Position numbers and translations under genes: made by a program. DNA of 64,000 bases from Aureispira sp. CCB-QB1 (GTDB lineage: Bacteria > Bacteroidota > Bacteroidia > Chitinophagales > Saprospiraceae). The notes under the pieces are model-generated. The model had not been told where the DNA came from. It was given only the letters and a program-made list of their open reading frames with translations, and searched no databases. Shown here piece by piece: positions 24,865 to 34,089 of the stretch. The DNA lies in contig NZ_JHBV01000008.1 of the NCBI RefSeq assembly GCF_000724545.1, positions 157,712 through 221,711 of the forward strand. Direction: 5' to 3'. Numbering within the stretch: the stretch's first letter is position 1; each line of letters starts with the position of its first letter.

Positions 24865-25713
24865 ATGCAAAAAATCCCAATAAGAGGTATCAAAGAACGT
24901 CCTTTAGAAAATAGATTTAATATTACAAAACTCGAAAGCTTGCTTTCTGAAAATGATATGATCCAAGAGCTTCACAGGCATGCTTTTTTCTTTGTCTTAT
25001 TCCTAAAAGATGGCAATGGAGAACACATCATTGACTTCACACCATACCCTGTCAAAAAGAACTCTATTTTCTTTATGCGACCAGGACAAGTGCATCAGCT
25101 TCAACTCAAAAAAGGGAGTGCTGGATATCTTATGCAGTTTGATCAAAATTTTTACTCCCCACAACTAGCAAGTTCAAAATCTATATTCAAGAAAGTAAGT
25201 CACAAAAATTATTACTCACTCCACGCTGAAAAATTTCAAAAGCTACTCTTAATTTTATCCAATATAAATGAGGAGCATTCTCAAAAGCAAGCTCATTACG
25301 AAGAAGTTATCAAAGCAAATCTTAAAATTCTCTTTATTGAAATAGTCAGGCAAAGTCATCATACGTCAACTGTTTCAAAAAAGACTCTGTATTCCCAAGA
25401 AAGATTAGAAGAATTTTTGGAATTAGTGGAAAATCATCTTTCTTCTCACAAATCAATAGCAGAATATGCTGAGATGATGCATCTTTCTACCTTTCAGCTC
25501 AATAAAATAACCAAGGAAACTCTTGGCAAAACAAGCTCTCAAATCCTCAATGAGCAGATTTTGCTTGAAGCAAAGAGGAATTTGTTAGGAACACTTAATC
25601 AAATAAATCAAATTGCCTATGAATTAGGCTACGAAGACAGTTCTTATTTTATTCGTTTTTTCAAAAAGCATACTGGAATCTCACCTGAAGTATTTAGAAA
25701 AAACTTTAAGTAA
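24865..25713 (+). CDS. AraC-family regulator with cupin-type sensor
   Basis: 282 residues. The N-terminal half is a cupin-like ligand domain (HRHAFFFVLFLKDGNGEHIIDF, then FFMRPGQVHQL). The C-terminal 95 residues are a double helix-turn-helix of AraC type, with IAEYAEMMHLSTFQLNKITKE and the second motif IAYELGYEDSSYFIRFFKKHTGISPEVFR. Such proteins usually activate a neighbouring gene; the methyltransferase at 25817 is the nearest downstream gene, but no target site is visible. Confidence 0.93.
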   Translation: MQKIPIRGIKERPLENRFNITKLESLLSENDMIQELHRHAFFFVLFLKDGNGEHIIDFTPYPVKKNSIFFMRPGQVHQLQLKKGSAGYLMQFDQNFYSPQLASSKSIFKKVSHKNYYSLHAEKFQKLLLILSNINEEHSQKQAHYEEVIKANLKILFIEIVRQSHHTSTVSKKTLYSQERLEEFLELVENHLSSHKSIAEYAEMMHLSTFQLNKITKETLGKTSSQILNEQILLEAKRNLLGTLNQINQIAYELGYEDSSYFIRFFKKHTGISPEVFRKNFK

Positions 25714-25816
25714 GTACTTCTCAACTGCATTTTTGTCCTATCTGTTTCTGTCCCTTATGTTTTATTTTTGATTGATTTTAAAAACAATTCATACAGAATC
25801 TTAATAAAACGAAAAA

Positions 25817-26440
25817 ATGACAGATACTTGGTTGAACAAATGGAACAAACGGTTTAAAAATGATGCCTTTGCTTATGGCATTGAACCCAATAGCTATTTT
25901 AAAGAACAGATTTTAAAATTAAAGCCTGGGAAAATCCTTTTTGGAGCAGAAGGCGAAGGCAGAAATGCTGTTTATGCCGCAACACTTGGTTGGGAGGTTT
26001 TTGCATTTGACATAAGCATAGAAGGAAAAAATAAAGCCATCGAACTTGCAAATAAAAAGAATGTCTCAATTGATTATCAAATTGGGCAACTCCCCAATTT
26101 AAATTTTCAAAAAAATGACTTTGACGTTGTCGCACTAATTTATGCTCATTTTCCTCCATCTATTAAATCAGAGTATCACAAACTACTCAGTCAAAAATTG
26201 AAGTCTGGTGGAATCTTGATATTGGAAGCCTTTGGTAAAAATCACCTCAGCTACCAACACAAAAATCCCAAGGTTGGAGGACCATCTAATATAGACTCAT
26301 TATTTTCAACCGACGAATTAAGGGCGGATTTTAATAATTATGAAATTCTGGAATTGGTAGAAAAAGAAGTTGAATTGTGCGAAGGGATTTATCATAATGG
26401 GAAAGGCTCTGTGACAAGATTTGTTGGGAGAAAAGGCTAG
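25817..26440 (+). CDS. Class I SAM-dependent methyltransferase
   Basis: 207 residues, cytoplasmic. The SAM-binding motif I appears as [23 protein letters not shown] with the acidic residue of motif II in AFDISIEG; motif IV is [13 protein letters not shown] and post-motif [11 protein letters not shown]. The overall pattern is of the TehB/thiopurine S-methyltransferase-like group that acts on small molecules such as tellurite or thiols. The substrate cannot be named. Likely transcribed after the AraC regulator. Confidence 0.88.
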   Translation: MTDTWLNKWNKRFKNDAFAYGIEPNSYFKEQILKLKPGKILFGAEGEGRNAVYAATLGWEVFAFDISIEGKNKAIELANKKNVSIDYQIGQLPNLNFQKNDFDVVALIYAHFPPSIKSEYHKLLSQKLKSGGILILEAFGKNHLSYQHKNPKVGGPSNIDSLFSTDELRADFNNYEILELVEKEVELCEGIYHNGKGSVTRFVGRKG

Positions 26441-26583
26441 CTCTTAATCTATCTATAATGTATAGAAATAGAAGGGTTCTCTTGAGAAAAATCGTCTCAA
26501 AACTTCGCTTTGCTTGCAGGAAAATTTATCTTTAGTGCTTATTGCAGCAATTATTCAAACCTGCATACGGAATATTAGACACC

Positions 26584-27804
26584 ATGAACAATATAGAGTT
26601 TAAATTAGATAAACAACCAACCAAAAACAAAAAGCGCATTGAGTTATTGGATGTTTACCGAGGTTTTGCGATTCTTGGTATTTTTGTTGTTAATATTGTC
26701 ATAATGAATTCGACTTTTCTTAATCAAGACGAATTTGCGAAGCAATGGACTTCTAATATTGATCAAATATCGGAAAGGATTTTACAACTTTTTTTCTACA
26801 CAAAATTCTTTCCTATTTTTTCATTGCTCTTTGGTTTGGGAATTTCAATGCAAGCCTTGAAGCTATCTCAAAAAAATAATCGCTTATTTTCTTTTTTTGC
26901 TAGAAGAATGTTCATTTTATTCCTTTTTGGGGTTGCACACATCCTATTACTATGGTCTGGAGACGTTCTAAACCTCTATGCTGTCCTTGGACTGTTGACA
27001 ACATTAGTAATAAGAAAATCCAACAGGTTTATACTGACATTATCTGCCTTTTTTCTCTTCTTTCCTTTTTACGATTACCTTTTTCAATGGATCTTTACAC
27101 TTTTAAACTTTCATCCTGAAATATATTTGAGTAATTATACAGGAGCAAGTGTTCATCAAATAATTACAAATGGAACGTATCTACAAGGGGTAGAATTAAG
27201 ACTATTGGAATATCTTTCTAACATTCCAATGTTGTTTGGCTTTTTGGCACCAATCGCATTATCCATGTTCTTACTCGGGGTTTATCTGGGTAAAAACAAG
27301 ATCTATGAATCGTTGGATGCTTTCATAGAACAAATAAAGAAACCCATACTCTTAATAACAGTTCTTACCAATATCTATAGAATCTTATTTTTATTTATCT
27401 TAACAAAACTTGAAGTCTATCGGATTGAACTATTAAGAACGTTTTTTGTCAAGTTAATGGTTATATCAGATGTAGTAATGGGGCTATTTTATTTGTGGCT
27501 ACTTGGCTGGGTTTGGCATCATACAATATGGAGAAAAGTTTTATCTCCCTTACAGTATGTAGGCAGAATGGCATTGACCAATTACCTACTCCAAAGTTTT
27601 ATTGGGCTTGTGTTATTTTCATCCATTGGATGGCAACTTTACGAGACTTTGAGCCCATTTCAAACGTTGATGACAGCTATTCTGGTTTTTATAATTCAAG
27701 TAATATGTAGCAGGCTTTGGTTTATTTATTTTCAATTTGGTCCATTAGAATGGATATGGAGGTGTTTAACGTATAAAAAACTGCTTCCTATTAAAGAAAG
27801 ATAG
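26584..27804 (+). CDS. DUF418-family integral membrane protein
   Basis: 406 residues from the ATG at 26584; a longer frame begins at TTG (26542) but the added residues are not conserved-looking. The N-terminal RIELLDVYRGFAILGIFVVNI is the hallmark of DUF418/YeiB proteins, followed by about ten transmembrane helices, GVAHILLLWSGDVLNLYAVLG, and a C-terminal block with GRMALTNYLLQSFIG and FGPLEWIWRCLTY. Family function is not established; an acyltransferase-like or transport role has been proposed from distant similarity to membrane acyltransferases. Confidence 0.9.
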   Translation: MNNIEFKLDKQPTKNKKRIELLDVYRGFAILGIFVVNIVIMNSTFLNQDEFAKQWTSNIDQISERILQLFFYTKFFPIFSLLFGLGISMQALKLSQKNNRLFSFFARRMFILFLFGVAHILLLWSGDVLNLYAVLGLLTTLVIRKSNRFILTLSAFFLFFPFYDYLFQWIFTLLNFHPEIYLSNYTGASVHQIITNGTYLQGVELRLLEYLSNIPMLFGFLAPIALSMFLLGVYLGKNKIYESLDAFIEQIKKPILLITVLTNIYRILFLFILTKLEVYRIELLRTFFVKLMVISDVVMGLFYLWLLGWVWHHTIWRKVLSPLQYVGRMALTNYLLQSFIGLVLFSSIGWQLYETLSPFQTLMTAILVFIIQVICSRLWFIYFQFGPLEWIWRCLTYKKLLPIKER

Positions 27805-27893
27805 AGTAATACACTTAGAAAATAATCCATAAAACGCTATCTTGAAAAAGGAAATAAATAACCGTTCAACTATTCCTGCTAACAATTAGCATT

Positions 27894-28379
27894 ATGAAAA
27901 TAAAAATAAAACTGTTTGCTGCAATTATTGGTATTGGTTCAACGCTTTTTTTTGCCTGCACCTCAACCAAAGACAATCCTATCCAAAAAGCAAAATGGTT
28001 GCTCGGGACTTGGAAAAACGAAATGCCTCAAGGGAATATTTATGAAACTTGGAGTGCTATCAATGAGCATGAGTTCGCTGGCAAAAGCTATCTTATTCAA
28101 GAAAAGGATACTTCATTTTTTGAACACATACAGTTGCTTCAAAAATCGAATGCATTTTATTACATTCCTACTGTCAAAAATCAAAATGAGGGCTTACCGA
28201 TTCGTTTTAAAGCTAAAAAAGTTTCTAAAAATCAACTGGTTTTCGAAAATTTGAAACATGACTTTCCTCAACTTATTTCCTATACAAAAATCCATTCAGA
28301 TTCTCTAGTTGCAGAAATTTCAGGAATCCGAAAAGGGAAAAAGCATCGACAGTTGTTTTTTATGAAGCGTGTGTATTAA
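27894..28379 (+). CDS. Lipoprotein of the DUF6265 type
   Basis: 161 residues with lipobox LFFAC (Cys22). The mature part has the short lipocalin-like pattern WLLGTWKNE near the N-terminus, ETWSAINEHEFAGKSY, and the C-terminal LVFENLKHDFPQLISY, which matches small secreted DUF6265 domain proteins of Bacteroidota. The fold is probably a small beta-barrel. Function unknown. It is about 90 bases after the DUF418 gene, with probably independent expression. Confidence 0.8.
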   Translation: MKIKIKLFAAIIGIGSTLFFACTSTKDNPIQKAKWLLGTWKNEMPQGNIYETWSAINEHEFAGKSYLIQEKDTSFFEHIQLLQKSNAFYYIPTVKNQNEGLPIRFKAKKVSKNQLVFENLKHDFPQLISYTKIHSDSLVAEISGIRKGKKHRQLFFMKRVY

Positions 28380-28469
28380 ATTCAAATGGCGAAAAACTGC
28401 GCAAATTATCCCCCAATCAAATAGAGTTAAAAAAAGCCAGATAAATCAATAGCAATTTAAAATGATGAG

Positions 28470-29573
28470 ATGAAAATTAGAGATGAAATTTTAGAAGACC
28501 TTTTGTTGCTTGATAGCGATGACAGCATTTTGTCAAATAAAGTTTGCTCCCCTTTATCCTTTTTAATATTTTTAGATATTATTGCTTGTTATTGTAATTC
28601 CGATTTAGAAGAAAAAATTAATGCTATTCTCAAAGATTTTGACTATTCAAGAGAAGTATTTCTAGAAGTTATACAAAATTTGAAAAGTACTGAAACTAAG
28701 CTAAATTACGCTGCCTCTTTTTGGCATAATGAGATTTTTAATCCTCAAAATATAAAATTCCCCTACTTTGAGATATTTGAAGTTGATTTTACATCAAAAA
28801 AAAGTCTTCTACTTGTTAATTCTTGGATAAAACAAAAAACAAACAAACTAATAAAAAATATTCCTCCCCCCGATTCTATTACTCAGATAAACTCTATTTT
28901 TCTCTCTACTCTTTATTTTAAAAGCCTTTGGATTAATAAATTTGATTCCCCTAGCTATCCAGAGGTATTCTACTTAACCAATGGTCAAAAAATTAACGTA
29001 GGTTATCTCTCCAAACAGAGCAAAGAACCTATTTCTTTTTTTCAAGAAAAAAGCTTTCAAGCTATCGCTTTACCATATAAAGAAAACAATATTCAATTGG
29101 AAGTGTATTTACCTAATAAAGAAGTTAGCTTTGAGCACTTTATCTCAAAGTTAGGCAACCTAAATTTAATACGAGTAAATTCTAAATTTAAAAAAATATC
29201 GAACTACTTACTATCAATCCCTAAATTTGAAGTATCCTCAACAATAGATTTGAATCCAATTTTAGAAAAAAATGGTCTCAGTGATTTATTTGAGTTTAAG
29301 GGGGAATCGTATTTCGATAGAAAAAGCATAATAAAGCAAGAAATTGTTGCAAAAGTTAATGAGAAAGGAACAGAAGCTGCCGCGATTACTCACCTTATGG
29401 ACATAGGAAATCTACCAATATTTGAAGTAGAATTTATTGCAAATAGACCTTTCCTTTTTTTAATAAGGGAAAACAATAGCAATGCTATATTATTTTTAGG
29501 AGCTATTACCAACCCCAAGGAGTTTAAAGCAACGGATAATTTGTGGAAGAAAATAAAGCGTTTTTTTAGATAG
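28470..29573 (+). CDS. Serpin-family protease inhibitor
   Basis: 367 residues, normal serpin length. Core features: helix-rich first half with YAASFWHNEIF, shutter-like INSIFLSTLYFKSLW, breach strands IALPYKENNIQLEVYLP, and SIPKFEVSSTIDL. The reactive loop hinge is EKGTEAAAITH (298-308), matching the inhibitory consensus E-E/K-G-T-E-A-A-A-x-T, and strand s4B/s5B appears as FIANRPFLFLI. Counting from P17 (Glu298) puts P1 near Asn314 and P1' at Leu315 by analogy with alpha-1-antitrypsin, an inference. There is no signal peptide, so it probably acts in the cytoplasm. Serpins are sporadic in bacteria. Confidence 0.93.
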   Translation: MKIRDEILEDLLLLDSDDSILSNKVCSPLSFLIFLDIIACYCNSDLEEKINAILKDFDYSREVFLEVIQNLKSTETKLNYAASFWHNEIFNPQNIKFPYFEIFEVDFTSKKSLLLVNSWIKQKTNKLIKNIPPPDSITQINSIFLSTLYFKSLWINKFDSPSYPEVFYLTNGQKINVGYLSKQSKEPISFFQEKSFQAIALPYKENNIQLEVYLPNKEVSFEHFISKLGNLNLIRVNSKFKKISNYLLSIPKFEVSSTIDLNPILEKNGLSDLFEFKGESYFDRKSIIKQEIVAKVNEKGTEAAAITHLMDIGNLPIFEVEFIANRPFLFLIRENNSNAILFLGAITNPKEFKATDNLWKKIKRFFR

Positions 29574-29601
29574 TTTTTTGTATTATTATAAATACAAAAA
29601 A
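29574..29601 (+). terminator. Weak terminator hairpin
   Basis: TTTTTTGTATT and AATACAAAAAA form an 11-bp A/T stem with loop ATTATA directly after the serpin stop codon. Low GC makes it a weak but plausible terminator. Confidence 0.45.
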
Positions 29602-29686
29602 GTTAATATATGAAGTTCCTCAAGCTTCATAAAAACGCAACTACACACAGACTTCTCTAAGTCAAACTATTAATAATCATTGAATA

Positions 29687-30529
29687 ATGAAGTTATCAAA
29701 ATTAATTGTACTCATCTTCTTAATCGGTTGTTCGCACCCTATCGATAAGCAACCAAAAGTCAATTTGGATTATCAGGATCAATCAAATTTACCTCAAATC
29801 AGTATTTTGGGAACCTTTCATTTTTCGAATACAACGGATTATTCTGCAATTATAATTGATAGCCTTGATTCTAGAAAAAGGCAACAAGAAATAGAAGATA
29901 TCGTGTCGCGTTTGATTAAATTTAAACCTACAAAAGTTTTGGTAGAAAGAGAGCCTACTTATGCGGATACGCTTAATCAAAGATTGGCAGCCTTTAAGGC
30001 TGAAAAATATACCTTACCCAGCAATGAATTGTATCAAATAGGTTTTAGAATTGCTCGACAACTTGATCACTCTCATATTTATGGAATCGATTACAAATTA
30101 GATCTAGGAGACGAAGAACTTGTTGACTATTTATCAAGAGAACAGCTTATCGATCAATTTCAGTCTATAATAAACAGTGCTCAAAGTTGGGCAAATACTC
30201 ATTCAGAATATCTAAAAAAACATACAATTGGTGAAACTCTTATACTCTTAAACAACAAAGATTCAGAGATATTCAATAAAGCTCTTTATTTAGACAACAT
30301 CCTTAATATAACAGAATTAGGGAATTCTCCAGCTTCTGATTATGTAGCGAATTGGTGGAAACGAAATATTTATATTAAGAAGAATATTGATGATTTAATC
30401 TCTGAGACAGATAGAGTTTTAGTTATAATTGGAGCAGGACATAGTTCTTTACTAAAAGAGTTTTATAAAAATAGTCTCAAAGTACAATACATTGACATCA
30501 ATAAATATTTAGATACTCCTAGCGATTAA
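29687..30529 (+). CDS. Lipoprotein of the DUF5694/TraB-like type
   Basis: 280 residues, lipobox FLIGC (Cys15). The mature protein resembles DUF5694 proteins: ISILGTFHFSNTTDY near the start, KPTKVLVEREP, IARQLDHSHIYGIDY, and a C-terminal VLVIIGAGHSSLLKEF. The GTFHF/EREP/GAGH pattern is shared with TraB/TIKI metalloprotease-like folds, so a metal-dependent hydrolase is conceivable but not proven. It lies alone after the serpin. Confidence 0.8.
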   Translation: MKLSKLIVLIFLIGCSHPIDKQPKVNLDYQDQSNLPQISILGTFHFSNTTDYSAIIIDSLDSRKRQQEIEDIVSRLIKFKPTKVLVEREPTYADTLNQRLAAFKAEKYTLPSNELYQIGFRIARQLDHSHIYGIDYKLDLGDEELVDYLSREQLIDQFQSIINSAQSWANTHSEYLKKHTIGETLILLNNKDSEIFNKALYLDNILNITELGNSPASDYVANWWKRNIYIKKNIDDLISETDRVLVIIGAGHSSLLKEFYKNSLKVQYIDINKYLDTPSD

Positions 30530-30606
30530 TATCTGATGCAGAGGCTAACAAGTAGGCTAACGACAGATAGCTATGCTTCTAAAAATTGCTCCAAACAAGA
30601 ATAAAA

Positions 30607-30984
30607 ATGAACAAAAGCACCATTCATATTATTGCATCTTCCTTAAAAAATCTTCTCGTGTTATTTCCCCCTGATGCAGAATTGACAGGAATACTACTTG
30701 GCGATACAAGGCATCCTTCCCATGGGTTTGTCGATGAAAAGATTCTAGATACAAAAAATAAAATTTTGGATTTACTAGAATTCGGCTATGACTTCAAGGG
30801 CTTAGTGGCATTCGAAGCTAATTTACAATCCTTAAAAATTCAACTCTTGGGTTATACTCAAGAGCATCAGGAATACTTAGTACAAGGCACAGCAAAAGAA
30901 ATTCAAGCTCTACAAAACAAAATTATTGAAGAAAATGCTTGGCAGCCCAATAAGTATACATTTGATGCTCATATTGTATGGTGA
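30607..30984 (+). CDS. Small cytoplasmic protein of unknown function
   Basis: 125 residues from the ATG at 30607; the frame opens at TTG seven codons earlier. A central FGYDFKGLVAFEANLQSLKIQLLGY is followed by a helical C-terminus (GTAKEIQALQNKIIEENAW). No family recognised. The lead region has aromatic residues and DTRHPSHGF but no repeated motif. Confidence 0.6.
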   Translation: MNKSTIHIIASSLKNLLVLFPPDAELTGILLGDTRHPSHGFVDEKILDTKNKILDLLEFGYDFKGLVAFEANLQSLKIQLLGYTQEHQEYLVQGTAKEIQALQNKIIEENAWQPNKYTFDAHIVW

Positions 30985-31106
30985 GCATAAGGGGCAGGTT
31001 CCCCTATTAAACACTTAAGTAATCATAAAAAAAATAACAAGTATTACGCCGTAGCAAAAAACATAAATCGTAACGACAATTGTTAGTAAATAAGTGCAAC
31101 TTAAAG

Positions 31107-31562
31107 ATGAAATTTAGACAAGCAACAAAAAACGATCTCCCCCAAATTGTAGCAATGATTGCTGATGACAAACTTGGAAAAACTAGAGAGAATTTTCAAA
31201 TACCTTTGCCAACAGAGTATCTTAATGCTTTTGAAAACATCACCGCTGATCACAATCAAGAACTAATTGTAGTCGAGGCTGAAAATTCTGAAATTATCGG
31301 TACATTACAATTGTCATTCATCCAATATCTTACTTATCGAGGAGGGATAAGAGCACAAATAGAAGCCGTAAGAATTAGAAAAGATAAAAGAGGACTTGGA
31401 ATAGGCAAAATAATGTTTGAATGGGCAATTAATCGGGCTAAAAAACGAAAGGCTCATTTACTACAACTGACAACAGATAAAAAAAGACCTCAAGCTCTTA
31501 AGTTTTATAAAGAATTAGGCTTTGAGCCATCACATGAAGGAATGAAAATGCATTTTAAATGA
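31107..31562 (+). CDS. GNAT-family N-acetyltransferase
   Basis: 151 residues from the ATG at 31107, where typical GNAT sequence begins (KFRQATKNDLPQIVAMI); the frame also reads from TTG at 31080. The acetyl-CoA-binding motif A is present as VRIRKDKRGLGIGKIMFEWAI, and motif B as KFYKELGFEPS. Cytoplasmic. Specific acceptor unknown. Confidence 0.93.
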   Translation: MKFRQATKNDLPQIVAMIADDKLGKTRENFQIPLPTEYLNAFENITADHNQELIVVEAENSEIIGTLQLSFIQYLTYRGGIRAQIEAVRIRKDKRGLGIGKIMFEWAINRAKKRKAHLLQLTTDKKRPQALKFYKELGFEPSHEGMKMHFK

Positions 31563-31695
31563 TACCAAACACTCAATGCCCATATGCCTATTTTTAGAAA
31601 AGCAAGCTATTTCTGTTACTTCTTTGCGGCTTTTTAGCTATTTTTAATAAGAAAAACTAGATTTAAAAATACATTCTACAAAACGAGTCATTCCG

Positions 31696-32547
31696 TTGAG
31701 TCAACTAAAAAACATATCTCAAAATAATCCTCATGGAAATTTCATTATTTCTAGCTTAAAAAAATTTGAGCGTGAAATGCATTCAGAAACTCCGTCAATC
31801 AAAATGGTATTGTCTGGAGAAGAGCAATATAGTGTCAATGGAAGAAATTATTCTTTAGCTGCCAATCAATATCTTTTGGTTGATGATAATGAGTGGATTA
31901 AGACTTCCATAGACTCTAAGAAAAATGTCAAAGGAATATGCATTTTTCCTGAAAAAGAATTACTGAATGAGGTAGCCAATTACAAAATGGCCTCTCTGCA
32001 GTTTATGATAGATAATCCTTTTGAGAAGAAAGCCATAAGGCTTGTTCATAACTTGTTTCATTTTGGAGAAAATCGAACTGGAAAATTCCTGACCCAACAT
32101 GTTTCTTCCATTCTTCAATTGCATGAAAATAAAGAAGCCATTAACTTTGATGATTTTTACCTAACGCTTTCGGAATGTATTATTGAAGACCAATTGATCT
32201 TAAAAGGTCAATTGCAACAACTTGCTTCTGTCAAAAAAGCCACCAAAGAAGAGTTATATCGAAGAGCTGCTATGGCTAAAAATTACTTAACAGACAACTA
32301 CACAGAAAAAATCAGTTTGGATGATTTAGCAGCACAGGTATTTTTATCTAAATATCATTTAATAAGAACCTTTAAAGATCTTTTTCAGCTATCTCCTTAT
32401 CAATACTTATTGCAGCTTAGACTTCAAAAAGCAAAAGAGTTAATTGCACAAAACTATTCTTATAGAGCCATCAGCAACATGATTGGCTTTTCAGATGAAC
32501 GAAATTTACGAAAAGCACTCCTAAAATATTCTCCCAACAAGAATTAG
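31696..32547 (+). CDS. AraC-family regulator
   Basis: 283 residues beginning at TTG (31696); no in-frame ATG lies near the start, so a non-ATG start is likely. The N-terminal half is a cupin-like sensor. The C-terminal double HTH includes ISLDDLAAQVFLSKYHLIRTFKDLFQLSPYQYL and AISNMIGFSDERNLRKALLKY. It is followed 72 bases later by a PDZ-alpha/beta hydrolase lipoprotein, which is the most likely regulated gene by position. Confidence 0.9.
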   Translation: MSQLKNISQNNPHGNFIISSLKKFEREMHSETPSIKMVLSGEEQYSVNGRNYSLAANQYLLVDDNEWIKTSIDSKKNVKGICIFPEKELLNEVANYKMASLQFMIDNPFEKKAIRLVHNLFHFGENRTGKFLTQHVSSILQLHENKEAINFDDFYLTLSECIIEDQLILKGQLQQLASVKKATKEELYRRAAMAKNYLTDNYTEKISLDDLAAQVFLSKYHLIRTFKDLFQLSPYQYLLQLRLQKAKELIAQNYSYRAISNMIGFSDERNLRKALLKYSPNKN

Positions 32548-32619
32548 CAATTTTTACCCCACTTTTCATCCTTTAAATAGATTGATTTGTATTCTATTAA
32601 TTCATAACCATAGAATATC

Positions 32620-34029
32620 ATGCAATCAAACGTATTAAAAAAAATAATCTTATTTAGTTTTACCTGCCTTATCTACATGGTGGGAAGTTGCCAAACTCAA
32701 ACGAACAAAACGCTAAAGAGAAATGTTTTCTTAGGCGCTAGGCTAGTCGATTTATCTGCAATTGAGGAAGACCTTGGTACCAATTCGGGCATTTATCTTT
32801 CAGAAATTCTTCCTAATGCCAGTTTGGGACAGATGGGAGTCCCAAAAGGAACGATACTTCAAAAAATAAACCATAATACCATCTCTTCTCTAGTAGATTT
32901 AAGACCAGCACTTCTAGGCATTAAAGAAGGAGATGATTTAAAGATTACTGTCTTTGAGAATGGTCAGCAAAAAATTTATCAAGGGACAGCTATTGGCAAA
33001 GTAAAAGAGGAACATCCTCATGCAACTGTACAGTATGGGGTCGTCCACTATACAGACAACCTTTTGAGGTCAATCCTGTATCTCCCCAATGACAAAAAGC
33101 AGCCTCCTGTTGTCTTCTTTATCCAAGGTTATACTTGCCAAAGCATTGAAATGCAAAATAGCAATCCAGCCAAACAACTCATAGATTACTGGATAAAAGA
33201 AGGATATGCCGTATTTCTTGTAGAAAAGCCAGGTATGGGAGACAGTAAGAGCAAAATTCCTTGCATGGATATTGATTTTGATCAAGAGCTAATGGCGTTT
33301 ACCAAAGCATATGAAGCTTTGCAAAAAAATCAAGCTATTGACGCCAATAATATCTTTTTATTTGGTCACTCTATGGGAGGAATTATAGCTCCTTTGTTAG
33401 CTAAAATACATACTCCTTCTGGAATTATGGTTTATGGCATTGTCGGAAAAAATTGGTACGATTATATGATCGACATATACACCGAACAACCTCTAATAAT
33501 GGGCGGAACCAATCAAGAAATAGAGGAGAACAAAAAGTATTATTTGCCTTTCATAAAAGATATGTTGGTGCACCAACAGACCAATACTGAGCTCTTAAAA
33601 AATCCTATTTATTCGGATCGATTAAAAACAGATGGTGTCTCAGAGACTTTGAGAGAAGGTTACTATATTCAGCGTCATTATACCTACTGGCAATCTCTAG
33701 CTAATATACAAGTCCCACAAGCATGGGCTAGTGTAAAATCTCCCGTATTGGTTTTGCATGGTGAATATGACATACAAGCTATCCATCCTAAGTATGGTGA
33801 AATGATTTCTACTAATGTCAATAAACACAATGGAAACGCTACATTTCAGTTAATTCCTAAAACCGAACATGCGTTTTTGAAATTTGATTCGAGAGAACAA
33901 CTACAAACAGTAATGCAGAACGGCACCTATATCAATACATTTGTTACCCACTTCAACACAGAAATTGCAACCAAAAGTATAGCGTGGATGAAAAAGCATT
34001 CTAATGTTATAAAGAACAAAGTAAAATAA
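32620..34029 (+). CDS. Lipoprotein with PDZ domain and alpha/beta hydrolase domain
   Basis: 469 residues. Lipobox-like MVGSC (Cys24). Residues about 40-115 form a PDZ-like domain (GIYLSEILPNASLGQMGVPKGTILQKIN). The remainder is an alpha/beta hydrolase with nucleophile elbow GHSMGG, acid in HGEYDIQA and catalytic His in TEHAFLKF, and an oxyanion-like GYTCQS. The combination suggests an esterase or peptidase anchored in the envelope and guided by its PDZ domain. It follows an AraC regulator gene. Confidence 0.9.
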   Translation: MQSNVLKKIILFSFTCLIYMVGSCQTQTNKTLKRNVFLGARLVDLSAIEEDLGTNSGIYLSEILPNASLGQMGVPKGTILQKINHNTISSLVDLRPALLGIKEGDDLKITVFENGQQKIYQGTAIGKVKEEHPHATVQYGVVHYTDNLLRSILYLPNDKKQPPVVFFIQGYTCQSIEMQNSNPAKQLIDYWIKEGYAVFLVEKPGMGDSKSKIPCMDIDFDQELMAFTKAYEALQKNQAIDANNIFLFGHSMGGIIAPLLAKIHTPSGIMVYGIVGKNWYDYMIDIYTEQPLIMGGTNQEIEENKKYYLPFIKDMLVHQQTNTELLKNPIYSDRLKTDGVSETLREGYYIQRHYTYWQSLANIQVPQAWASVKSPVLVLHGEYDIQAIHPKYGEMISTNVNKHNGNATFQLIPKTEHAFLKFDSREQLQTVMQNGTYINTFVTHFNTEIATKSIAWMKKHSNVIKNKVK

Positions 34030-34089
34030 TGTGTATGCATCATTAAGTCATCTCTCTTTACCCATTCAACATTTATTTAATCCAAAAAA

